NCBI GenBank assembly: GCA_964036295.1
Contig: OZ038465.1
Coordinates: 5,318,667 to 5,382,666 of the forward strand
Direction of reading: 5' to 3'
Length of the DNA: 64,000 nt
Origin: Plumapathes pennacea
Lineage: Eukaryota; Cnidaria; Anthozoa; Antipatharia; Myriopathidae
In this document: positions 13,178-25,500 of the stretch, piece after piece
Position numbering within the stretch: the first letter of the stretch is position 1
Layout of the letters: each line of letters starts with the position of its first letter
Program-made: the position numbers and the translations under genes
Notes under the pieces: model-generated
Databases searched by the model: none
Told to the model about the DNA's origin: nothing
What the model saw: the letters and a program-made list of their open reading frames with translations, nothing else

Positions 13178-14200
13178 AGTACGAACTCTGGAAGAGCAAT
13201 CAGTACCGTCGTCACCAAGCGGTCAGTCCACAGCCACGAAGAACTACCATTTTAAACTCTTTGTAAGAAACTTTTTTCATTTCCAATTTTTTGATTACCA
13301 AATCTCTGCTTAACCATGAAAAAAAGATGTAGCCCGTTATGGGTATACACGTCACTGTGCAAACGGAGACCACAGGAAGCCCACCGTTGGTGGAGGGGTG
13401 AGGGAGCCGTATGGCGTCCTTCATTGTTGGAGAATTGATAATTCTCTTCGGTTGCTTGCATAAGAAGAGATTTGGATTCTGTGCGCTATTGTATTAGCTG
13501 TTATGCCATTTGGTGCATTCCGGCATGTTGTGAATGTACGCTACTTGCGTGCTGTGTTTATGCATGTTAAGTACATGTATATAGTCTGTGTGTTCCAGCA
13601 TACGGTCAGTTCTCGGTTACTTCTAGTTAATTCATATAGTGTATTTATGCCAATTTGGCGTCTGCATTGCTAGCTACATTTTCATATCATACACCGTATA
13701 TAATACTAGACCTCCGTAGGAAGGGTCGGAGTCGCCTTGGTTCCTATTCAGATTTCCTGAGCTTATTTTTTTCCCTATGGGTTTTTTAGCCAGGTTTTTT
13801 CTGGCCTCCGAGTATCCTTGCTGATACGCGCTCAATTTTCCACTAGGTCAGTAATAATGACTACACCAGTTGCCATGTAACAAGAACGATTGGTTTGAAC
13901 ACCATGCTTGGCCTACCACGGCACATTACTCTGAGATTAAGCATCAGTCTACTCTCCGATATTGTACACCTAGAGCAACCAATGAACTGTAACGGCCTAC
14001 CACGGAACAATTAACCAGAGTATGTCTCCGTGGTCTCTATTGGTTTGTGGTCAAGCGTGATTAAGAACAGAATTTCAAATTATTTGCCTTTGAAATTTGC
14101 GTCTGAATACTTCTTCATTATGCACCTTTTGTTGGTGATTTTGACTCCTGCCGGGTCGAGTTGAGGTGCGGATATGTGTCGCGTCGCCGTTTTACTAACG

Positions 14201-14442
14201 TTAAGCTGGTGTTACACTGGTCGATTTGCAACGACAATTTGCAACGCCGCTGATTTGCTCCAATTCACTCAACGGTGTTGCAAATTTTTTTGAATCGCTT
14301 TTAAAAACTTGCCAGTCTTTGCAGAACTGCAAACATCGCGAAAAATTGTTCACCATAGGGTGTTACACCTACACGATTTTTAGCGCAACATCGTATCGTT
14401 GCAAATCGTCGTTGCAAATTGACAAGTGTAACACCACCTTTA
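14201..14442. mobile_element. 236-bp Harbinger-like MITE
   Basis: The element spans 14204-14439. Its left end AGCTGGTGTTACACTGGTCG and right end, reversed, AGGTGGTGTTACACTTGTCA share about 32 bp of inverted repeat, continuing into ATTTGCAACGAC. TTA flanks both sides (14201-14203 and 14440-14442), the TWA-type target duplication of PIF/Harbinger elements. The interior holds further GTTGCAAAT-type repeats. No coding capacity. Confidence 0.78.
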
Positions 14443-16363
14443 GGCGGCGCCAAACAGATATCACTTCCAATTCTTGGGTTGCAGTCAACTCTGGAGATTT
14501 AAAATACATCGCGGCCATGTTGGATCCACTTACAATAGAGGCTAATGAGCAATCTTTTATTAAACGTCCTCAATTGCAACCGGCCCAAGATCGAATGAGT
14601 GTTTCGACAAAAGGTTGACCCCGGGTCGGCTGACTCCTTCCCCGTGCGGACTCACCTCTAAAATTTTGATCCCGACTCCAACAGGTTTATTTTAAAGCTA
14701 TAGGAAGTATTTACCTAGGCTATTAACGAAGCAAACTGACAAAACCACATGCAAATAAATTCTGCGCTCGAAAAACATATAACCAATATACAATAACCAA
14801 TAACACATACCTTTGAAAGTGCCGGTACATTTCCAACTCCAGCTTATCAGGACGATGCTAATTCCATGCCATCAGCCCGGACAGCCTGCCCGTCAATGCC
14901 CGAACCACAAATGATTAAGACACGGCCTGATCTTTGCCGCCCTCCATTTTTGTTTCGCTTGGTAGCCGCGCCCGTCAAAAACTACCCCAGGGGGAGGAGC
15001 AAAAAGTCAATTAGTCAGGCGTTCCGTGATTCGCGTAATCGCTCGTCAAATGTATTCAAAGTATACTGACAAGCATCGACCATTGACTCGGGGTCAGTCT
15101 GTTGTCGAAAACCCCAAAAATGAAGCTTCCCCGAGGTTTCTCGTCTTTTCCCGCCGTTTTCATAGAAAGTCATAGAGATAGGTCATAGACAAATTGTGTC
15201 GCCAGACAAGCCAAATCTATTCGAATCGCCAAGGAGGCTTTATGCGACGACCGAGTACCCCCGAGAATTAGTTGCATTCTCAATCACAGCCATCTCAACA
15301 TCTCGTGCCGTCCTGCAACAGTAGTCGGGCATGGGCACGGCAAAAGCATTTTTAGACGAAACATTAGGAATAATTGCAGAGCACGAAGGACACTGCGAAT
15401 TTACACCTGTCAAACTCATCATACTGTGTGAATTTGCTCATTTGTTTTTTGGTTGCGTTTGGAAATGGTTTTCAAAGAAAAAATTGCCATTATTTAGGTG
15501 AGATATTCAATCATTTAATTAACTCGGTTACCAGCTTTTGGGTCATAAGATCCTGAAACAATTTTTTAGAACCCCGACAGCCCTTCCATATGGAATGCGG
15601 TTAAATACTGAGGAGTTATAAAAGATCTGTGACGTTATTGTATGATTGTGCAATAACATCTGCGCTGTTTGTTGCTGCGATATTATTGGCCACAGCTAGA
15701 CAAATTTAATTACAAAAACTTATATGTTTAGTCATTTTCTGTCGTTGAAATAAACGAAGGGGAGAAAGTGGGGAGGGAGAGGGGTGGTCTTACTGTCTTC
15801 AAAAGCGATAAATACAACAAAGGCAAAGTCTGAGGTCCACCCGGATTTGCAACGAAATAGTGACCCCTATGTATATACCTCTAGTTAAATATTGCCCCAT
15901 TTTATACCTTTAAACAAGAATACGTCTAGAAAAACCGCACATGACAACTTGGCAACGCCATTTCTGCAAAGACCCAATCAAGGCACGTCTTTTAAAATGG
16001 AAACAAGATTTTCTATTCGCCAGTCGGTCTTACCGACCCTATAAATACCAAAAAGCATCGTTTTTTCCCTACAATAACCTGTTTTACATCTGAGGCTTGA
16101 AAAAGGATCCTTTTCGGAAAGAGGCTCCCTGTTTTGTCGATCACAGGGAGTACCCTTCGCAGGCGCATACAAAGCCTTCTAATGCTCGTAAAAATGCTGA
16201 AAAAGAAACATCAGCTTATTGCTTGCAAAACGTCTCTTTGTTAAACATCTAAATATATATAAATTGATGTGAGCTAACTAAGCTCTATCTCACACCTTAG
16301 TTTGTTACTAGTGCTTGGCAGTCAATCGACAATTGAGAAAGTTGAAGTTAACTAGCTGCAGCT
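14443..16363. other. 3' flank of the L1-like gene
   Basis: No gene recognised. As this is downstream of the L1-like stop on the minus strand, it should contain its 3' UTR. No canonical AATAAA was found close by; the nearest candidate is a minus-strand ATTAAA at 15705-15710, roughly 650 bp past the stop. The true end of the transcript is not determined. Confidence 0.4.
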
Positions 16364-16589
16364 TCAGACGAGCGTGTCATAATTAATGGCTGGGGGTTTC
16401 AAATTTGTCCGGTATTGCGCAGGGGGAGTTATCGGTCTGATGTCATCTCCGAACTCTTTGGTGAAGGAGCCGTCTTCCTTGAACTCCGGTCCCTCGGCGT
16501 AGTCGTCCAGACTATCCCTGTCGCTATCGGACTGGTTAGACTTGTGCAGGGATCCCTCGCTTTGGTAGTTTGGAGGAATTTTCACGATT
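16364..16589 (-). CDS. L1CAM: L1-like exon 19: ankyrin-binding region, PDZ ligand and stop
   Basis: 226 bp, entering in phase 2 after acceptor TTCTTTTTCAG. Encodes IVKIPPNYQSEGSLHK, then DSLDDYAEGPEFKEDGSF, which aligns with the DDSLVDYGEG...NEDGSF block of vertebrate L1 proteins. The following ankyrin-binding FIGQY is FTKEF here, so the regulatory Tyr is Phe. The protein ends INYDTLV, whose last three residues fit a class I PDZ ligand. Stop TGA at 16366-16364. Confidence 0.93.
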
Positions 16590-19500
16590 CTGAAAAAGAA
16601 GCAAACTTTGTATAAAGAATAAAAAGCAACAAGACGTATAATAAAAACCTTGGTAAGGAGTTCCCTCCATTCCTCGACAAGATGACGACAACTACCACTA
16701 CCAACTGTGTAACTATTACCCCACCCTAGTCACTACGACATATTCACTGCCACTTCCCGATATCGATGCTGATGCTGCAATTACAGTACTGCTGTGCTAC
16801 TGTACTACTGTGTTACAGTATTACACTGCTACTGTGTTTTGACTACGGCAACTAGCAGTGCTACATCAACACTTCTACTTCTGCTACGGCTGCCTAGAGT
16901 GATTTCAATTGACCTGTGCAACAGTGAGAGTATAGCAGTATCTATACAGTCTTTACAAGACGTTTGTTAAAGGGGCCCGCTCAGCCTTTTCAACGTCTTT
17001 GTTTACTTTGGAAAACCCAAGGCTGAATTTGGTTCCCAACACGAGAGAACGTAATTAATCAAAAAAAAAAAGAAAAAAAAAAAGAAAAAAGAAAACTAAT
17101 CTTCTCCTCGAACGTGTCGGACGGAAGTGGATTGCTATTCATCTTTCGACCTTCGGGCTCCCAAAGAATGACGGAACAAAGGATTTCGGCGCGCAAAGGA
17201 CTGTGGTTGAGAGTGCCCTTTTAAGTGTGACTGTGTGCTCTGACTGACTCATGCCCTCTTACCACAAGAGGAAAATGTATCAGTGCATGCGTTTTTATAT
17301 AACCACACACACGGATGCTCACCTGGGGGAGGGGTTGGCCAGGCCGGCTTCTTCCACAGGGGGCGAGCTCCGAGCCCCTTCCCTTTTTGCGACTGTGTTT
17401 ATTTGAAACAAAACCTTGAGTCAAAGCCTTGTCTTCATTGAGAAAAGTGAAACATTGATAGAAATAACATGTTCGAAGATGGTCCCCTCGCCCTGGGAAA
17501 GTAAGAAGGGAAAGACTAAAAAGAGAAATAAAGTGACGAAGGGAAGGACGTGTCGCTTTCAAAATGGCGTCCGGGCAGACATTCACCCGTTAGTCTAATG
17601 AGACGACCAGCAACGCAGGCTACTTTCCTTTGCTTGTTACAGTTATTTACACTGTTATTTTCAGTTATTTTAACTCCAAATAGAGAGTTAAAAAAAGGTA
17701 CAGGTTTTGGAGTTTTACAGGGGTGATATCAACTCCTATTTAGGGAGATAATTTTACTTTCATGAGGTTAAAAAGTGGGAGTAAAAAGTACTCCAAAAAA
17801 AGGAGTCATTCTGTACCTTTTTTTAACTTCCTTTTTGGAGTTAAAATAACTCCCTGAAAATAACAGTGTACCAACCTGGATATCTGGCTCTTCTGCGTCT
17901 ATTAAACAAGACCAAGATCAGCAAGACCAGGAGCAAGAACGCAATGACGCACAGCATTATGATGAACCACATAGACATATAGATCGGTTCGCTTTCTAAT
18001 CTCCTGCCAACATCTGTAAAAAGGGTGAAACATAAACCATGAGATAGAGTGTGTATGTGTATGTGTGTCTGTGTGTATGCATGCCCTTGACGCGGCAGTG
18101 CCAAATTCAAATACATGTTCTGTTGTCGTTGTGGAACGCTTGTGAAAACTTAGACTAGACATACCGTATGGCTGTTAATTAATGTTCGCGGGAACTGATT
18201 TTTGCGGGTTTCCAATGATCCGCAAACAAAAAGAGTACCGTAAAATTTGTTTCCGCGAAAATGATCTCCGTTTTCTTTCTCTGTATTATTTCACATACAA
18301 TAGTACCAAAGAAGCAACTATGCTTGATCGTGTAGTTATATTGGCTTTGTAAGTTTGTCTCAGTTTCTCGCACGTGTACACACCGGGTATAGGTCTCCCG
18401 TCTGTAGTGTCACTGTCTGCACTTTTCCCTTCTTCGTTTCTCCCCACTGTCTTGAATTCATACAACACGTTATTCAGGTTTCCGATCTCCACCCACTGAG
18501 TGTCCAGATGGTTAATCCAATCGGTCTCCTTCCAGGATTCACCGTCAACTGAAAATCAAAGACAAATTGCACGATGAATACGTCCCCTAGATAGTCGGGA
18601 GATAGGTTGTCTCATAGAAGTTCTGTTACTTGGCACAGATAGTACGCACGCTCTGATTAGTCGATTTACTGGTCCATAACTTACGATACGGACCAACACG
18701 TTCTTTTTTCAGTGGAGTTTGCCATATAATAAATACCTCGCTTGCGCGAATTCAGTTCAATTTATTATGAAATATATACATATCGTCCTTAAATAAAACT
18801 GCATGCTGACGACGCCAAGTGACAAAAAGCACTTGAGTGCTTTCCCTGTTTGAATGAATATTAACGAATAATTACATCAATTTTTTCGTTTGGGTTCTAT
18901 ATGCATGCGACTGAACGTGAAATTTACCCCAAACTAAATGGCAATGTTGAAGTGAAGTCACGATTGTGCGACTACTTACTTTTCTCTCTGTAGTACACTT
19001 TGAAATCCACGGGATAGCCCCCTTTCTCCAAACCAAACAAGAAGGTCACATTCATGCTTTCGGCAGAAACTGCTTTAACAGTCGGAGCACGTGGTTTGGC
19101 AGGCGCTGTGAACGGAAAGGATTCTGTCAGGTCACACAAAGTTTCACCAGTAAATAAGAACGGTTCGCATGCCTTGGCTTTAGAGGGATCACCAAAGCAA
19201 GGCAAGCCAACAGACAAGCTTCATGCCACGGACCTATTTGGATGTGATCTAACAGCTATTAATAAGGCAACGACTATTTTCGACCGCTAAAACCTGGGCT
19301 ATTCACGCGCATGTGAATGTGGTTCTGTAAAAGTAAACAGTGCAATAAAACATATCATGTATGCCTCGTTTCGGTTGAGCTAGGCGTCAAACAAACACGA
19401 AATGGGAAATAGTGACGTCGAAATTACCGAGACAGAGTGACGCATAGCAATCAGCACTCAAGAATATATCTGACTAATATCCAGACAATTGCTGACTGTC

Positions 19501-22500
19501 GGCTTTTTCTAGCTTTCTATTATATATCCATTTGCTTTGACGAAGAGCGTTCAGCCTAGCCACATCAATCTATAGTATTCGACTACAGTTACCGCCATGT
19601 CAACACCTGTCAGTGGAACTATGTGTAGCTCTCACGTGTGTTCCCGCATTTTCGCTTTTAATTTCTGTCTATTATCTACAAACACTTTTATCTCCGCATG
19701 ACTATCTTTTCTTTCTCTCTGCCTCTGTCTGTCTTTGTCTAAGGTCAGTGTCTGTACCTGACTTCCCTAAAGTTCTGGTAAAATTCCTCACTGCTGGTCC
19801 AGAGCCGATCTTGGTCTTCGCCACGATTTCCACAGCATAGTTGGTCTCGTACTTCATATTACTAAAGAGTTTTATGAGCTCATTGGGCCCCATCATAATG
19901 CTGTGGGGAACCGTGTTCACATCCTCAGTGTTCTCGTACTCGGCGGCACCCAGCTCGTAACCGGTAATTATGCCGTTCTTCTCCAAAGGGGGAGACCACG
20001 TGACCAGGATGTATTCGCCAAAGGCGTAAAAATTTACATTATCCGGAGGACCTGGAACTGTGTTCAGAAAACCAAAAGAATCAGACAAAAAATTTGAAAC
20101 AGACTGAGTTTAGAAACATTCATGTTAAAAGTACAGAAAAAGAAAAATATGGCCGAATTTTTACCAGCCTCTAGGGTGCGGAAATCAATCTCATCGCTCT
20201 GTGGTCCTTCTCCTCCGCTGTTATAGGCCACAATTGCCAACTTGTAGTCCACAAATGGCTTGAGCCCTGTAACAGTTGTCTGTTGGCGGGCATCACCGGT
20301 GTATTTTACATCGGTCGAGTTGGCATTTGCACCGATATCTCGTTGCTTTCTGCGTCCTGCCTGACTGTCACTCCAATAGTAGATCTGCAAATAACAAGTA
20401 CTGTTATAAGAAAAGGTAGACATTACGTGCAATACGGTTTGTTACGTCGCAAGTGCAATGGATAAATGACTAAAACTATCCTTGAATCCTTGCGTGCTTA
20501 CCCTGTATCCATCGACATTTCCTCTGCCCACAGTGACTCGGTTCCAGGACACCTTGATACTGCGTGCCGTGACGTCACCCTTCTCCAAGTTGGTTGGTTT
20601 GTTCTTTGGCGCGTCTTGCCCTGAGTATGACGTCACAATGGGGCTGAGCGGTCCTTTGCCAGCGTTATTTTCCGCCTGAATCTGGAACTCCCAAAGTTCG
20701 TAGTAACCTGGGTTGGGAACAGGGAATTGCCCCACACTGGGGTCTGTGATGGGTCCTGGTTCAGTCCAGCTCAATGTACTCTCTTTCCGGTACTTCAACC
20801 AATATTTGCAGCCAGGAGCATTCTGTTCCAGTTTCGTAAAGGGCTGCAGGTAAACAAGACAAAAAGTTGTCAAGTACTTTGCGCGCTTATATTTTTGTTT
20901 TCATCCGGGATCATTGTTTTAGCCTACAATTTAAACGTAAACTCAAGTTGTGTTATGTTGATACTTACATCCCATGCAATGTACAGCTCCCCTGCTTTCC
21001 CAGGAACTCCTCGGAAGTTGCCAGGGTACTTCTCAGGAGCTGAAGAAAACAGAAATGATTTTTTGATTCATTTTAAAGTGAGGTAAATAAATTTTCGACA
21101 ACGCTCGCCAACGATTTCCTGAATGGCTTCAGGGGGATGGGATGTCAGCGAATAATTCATGTTATTAAAAACTGGACCATTGGATATTGGATTTCTAGGC
21201 TTTTGATTGGTTCCTTGGACATGGGTTATTAGCTCATATCCAATAGGTGGACAAATATGGTCAATGAACGCGTGAGCGATGAAGTAAAATGTTGAGAAAG
21301 TTTTTTCAGATTTCACAACCTTTTCAGAGTGGCTTGCAAGTCCCGGGTGAGACAAATTTACAACACTAATTGAAGAATGGGCAAAGAGGAAAAAATGCAT
21401 GCCTCAAGTGTTTTCACACAATAGCAAAGGGAACAAGACGGCACCTTCGCTCAAGTCGATACGAGCAGCCATTAATCTATCGCTTACTTCGGTTCGCCTC
21501 CGCGATGTAAACAGTTTTCCATCACCACCGACTCTGCCCTCACAGAAGCAAATATAGTTTTCTTCTTTAATATTCCTTGCTGATGTTCAAGAATCTCCAG
21601 ATTCAGTTATCGTTCAGCACAGCCAGTTGTCAGTTTCAAGCAGCATCACAAACGTCGCACATGGCGAGCAAAGAAAGCGATTCCCTTCGTAATGCGATGT
21701 TTACAACTATACCAACGTCCACGTTTTCAATTAATTTGGTACATCGCCTTAAGATATTTTTAAAAACTCCTTCTGAGAGTGTTTGTGCGGTGTAAATCCA
21801 TGGTGATGTGTTCTCCACTCGATTTTCATTCATTCAGCTATTTAGCCTGTTCGCAAAGACGTTGTCATAGTTGCGGTAATCATGTGATCATTGTATTTTT
21901 GGAGCGGAAGTTGAGTCGTCTTCCGGTCTTTTTTGCGTCAAATAAAATCATTTTGGAGAGCATTTTGTGGTCCAGTTTTTAATAAAACAATTATCCTACT
22001 CGGGCTTGCCGAATACGGATTGATAATAACCAACTCGGCGCGGCGCCTCGTTGGTTATTTATCAATCCATATTCGGCGCGCCCTCGTATAGGATAATTGT
22101 TAAACAACCAATACCTTGTTGCTTGGTTACGCATCGAGCAGTTGTTGACAGACTTGGCCTGCTAGTGCCCAGGCTATTCACAGCTTTCATGCGAAACCTC
22201 AACTCGGCCCAGGGAGTAAGCTTCAAAACAACACTGGTGTCAGTGGGTTGGGTGACGTTCGTATGGAAGACGAAGACATTGGGATTGGAAGCATCTTCTT
22301 GTTCAACAACGTAGTGGGTGATGGAAGCGTTATTGGGGTCACCAGGGGTCCACCGCAGAGTAGTTGACAGTTCGGTGCAGTCAGTGATGGACAAGCCAGT
22401 GGGAGGGTCAGGTGCTCCTGCAAGCGTGGCACGAAAAGTTTTTCAGTCAAGCAGTGTTATCAAGTTCATAGCAACAACAATTTACAGCAAGCACCCAGAC

Positions 22501-25500
22501 AGTAGAGCCGTTTACGCATGATTGCCTAAAGTAATTGCGTGCTCGTTTTCGTTTTGCGTTTGCTACACGTTCAGATTGGTCCAAATAGGTTCAGGATTTT
22601 TCTTGGCCAATCAGAAACAAAACCAAACCCCAACTACGAATTTCTAATGCAAGCAAGGAAGTGGCAATGGCGTTCCCTCGCACTGCTGATTTGGATTCTT
22701 CTTCCAAGTAAAACAAACGCAAATTGTTTTGACTTCTGATTGGCTCAAAGTGTTTCTTACAGCCTCTGATTGGCAGTCTGATTTCTCAGGTTTTGGTTTT
22801 TGACAGTAGTCCGAAAACCACTCTGTAAGACTATTCCCTGTAGACTTTAGCAAAGTTTGCAAACTATTAATTGTAAACCAACTACATGCAAAACCTGCCA
22901 ATTTTTGCTTCACAATTGGCTGAAATTTACACTGAAGAAATGGGAAATGGAGTCAGAAATTGCACAGCCAGTTAGTTAAAAAGTCGACGTTTTTATCATA
23001 GTCCGAGATCTAAAAATGTACTAATAACACCACTGCCAGTAACAAACTTAAGTACTGTGTACCTCTTATTGAGACCACGGCCGACTTTTTGTCTTCCGAT
23101 CTTTTTGGATCAGGAGTATATGCGAGGCACGTGTATTCTCCAGTGTCATCTGTCTGTGCATTCAGCACTTTCAAAATGTTTGTTTTCTCATTCCACATCA
23201 CTTGAGAGTTAAACTTCAGCTCAGCACCGTCCTTGAACCATTTGTATCCCAACACCAAGGACTTATCTGCTTTGGCCTCACAGCGAAGATCAAAAGGTTT
23301 CCTCTCTATGATGTACATATCACGAGGGGCCACGATGATTTCTGTCCTGTCTGAATAATATGACAGCAAAAAATAAATAAAAATACCATTGGACACTAGT
23401 CAATCCCACACTGCCTAGTCAACAAATGTATTATAGTTCAATTTTGTCATTAATATAAAAGTTCAAAACATCAATCTAAATCATGTTTCGTTTGAAAAAT
23501 GATAAACTATAATACAACAACATGGGGGGCAGCTTACCTAGGATATAAGCCGTCCCTGTGGCTGAGTCAGATCCGACCATATTGGTAGCAGTGCACTTGT
23601 ATTCACCCTTGTCGGCATCAACAACATCCTTGATCTCCAGAGTGCGTCCATCATCCTTTAGCTGGTAGCGACTTTCATTTTTTATCTCTTTCCCATTCCT
23701 TTCCCACACTGCTGTTGAAACAGGCGCGGCATCTGGATTACACCTCAGTGTAGATGTAGAGTTGCGAAAAAGGTAGAATGGTCCAAGACTGTCAAACTTT
23801 GGTTTCCTTGCTGAAAAAAGAGGATCATTTTAGTAACACTGGATAGGGTGTGAAATCGTGCTATGGAGCATGCTAATCGTGCTATGGACAATAGCCAGTA
23901 TAATTCACAAAACTTAATCCGAGAATGTTCTCAATAAATACCCTCAAGCTAAAAGAAACGTGAGCTGAATGAAGATGTCTGTATCTTCCATTGACTTTGA
24001 ATTTTACTCAAGCGCGCGACGACAACTGACACAATTTCGCACTTCGTAGCCGTATTTTGACGAATGAATGTTAATAGATTTAAACTGTGATCGCGTTCAA
24101 CAAGTGCTACAAGTGTTATGTACAATAATGTTTTTCACGTATAATTTTTAGTTCTTTTTTCGGTCTCCGTAAACTGAAATGTCAGAGCGCCCACTACCCG
24201 TATGACGTCACAAGATTCAAAATGGCGGCGCCTGGAAAATTCAATGATATTAAATGCACTAACACAGGAAAACATTATAGCGTTTATATGAATTATATGA
24301 GAAATCTTAAAATTGTTTCATTCATTTACCTTGGATTGAAACCCAGGTGGATCCAACGATCATCCCCACATCATTTTCTACTGCGCACTGATACACACCA
24401 TCGTCGCCCAACTGTACATTATTGAACTGGAGTTTGTTTCCATCAATTTTGATACCATTACTAAAACGAAAGTAAATATAATAAGTTACAAGCAATTTCA
24501 AGGTCAACTACGACACAGTAATTTTTTCAATTAAATAATTGATTTACTATCCCTGTGTCATGGACAACATTGAGACAAACAAGTCAAATTGTTTGAGTTA
24601 TTATCCTATGACAGTATAGAATAATCAAGCCTAACTTTTCCGACCCCTTTAAAATCGTCTTCTTGTTTCTCAGATACTTCTGCGAGTATTCCGGTGTTAC
24701 AGTTAAAGGGAGATAACTGGCATCAAGATCTGCCAAGAAATGGCGCAAAATTCTCTTTAGTATAAGACATGTTTAGTTTTATTGCAATCATTACTCAAAA
24801 TGGCATTGGAAACCCTCTTAATACTTTACTGAGGGCCTCGGGTTTGCTTAAAGCGGAGCTGCTGTAATACGAGTTATAATCTATCAGTATTTATCTCTGC
24901 GATGTATTGGTGAATCAAATGGCAGCACGACTTACTCTGGCGTTATCCGTTTGCCATTCTTGTACCAAGTGAACGTCGGCGCAGGATTCCCGGCTGCAGC
25001 ACACGTTAATTCCCCGTTACGCAGGGCCGCAATCGTTAACTGCTGTGGCGGTTTGGTAGGACTCCAGTATGGTGGCACTGCAGAATGTGTGTTAGTTAGT
25101 TAGTAAAGCCATAATCAGGATAGTATTAACAAGGGAGCTTATCCTGTAACTAACGATAACTTTATCGATAAAAGTGAAAAGGAAGAAGAGGAGCCGATCG
25201 ACATGATCGCATAGTTGCATACTTCAGCGAGTAAAATTTACTTTTCACAGTCAAAACTGTTTGAGTTTGGATCTTGTTCGGACCATTCGCTTTTGCCTCA
25301 AACTGATGAGCCGAAGTGAAGAGGAAGAGAAGATTGCCAAGAGTCCCTTACTAAGAGAAGCTAATGAACTATCCTTTGTTAACTATTCATCCAACATGGC
25401 CTCTGTGACGGCATCACAAACAAGACAACACAGTGCAAATAAGGCGGAGGAAGAAAACTAAAAGTGACGTCACGAGAAAGTCCCAAGGATAAAGTAAGCC

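Noticed and set aside
17099..17153. Tail-like coding stretch (MNSNPLPSDTFEEK) as L1-like exon 18
   Set aside because: Resembles the TFGEY region of L1 tails, but no GT donor gives the phase needed by the last exon, while 17323-17392 fits both sides.
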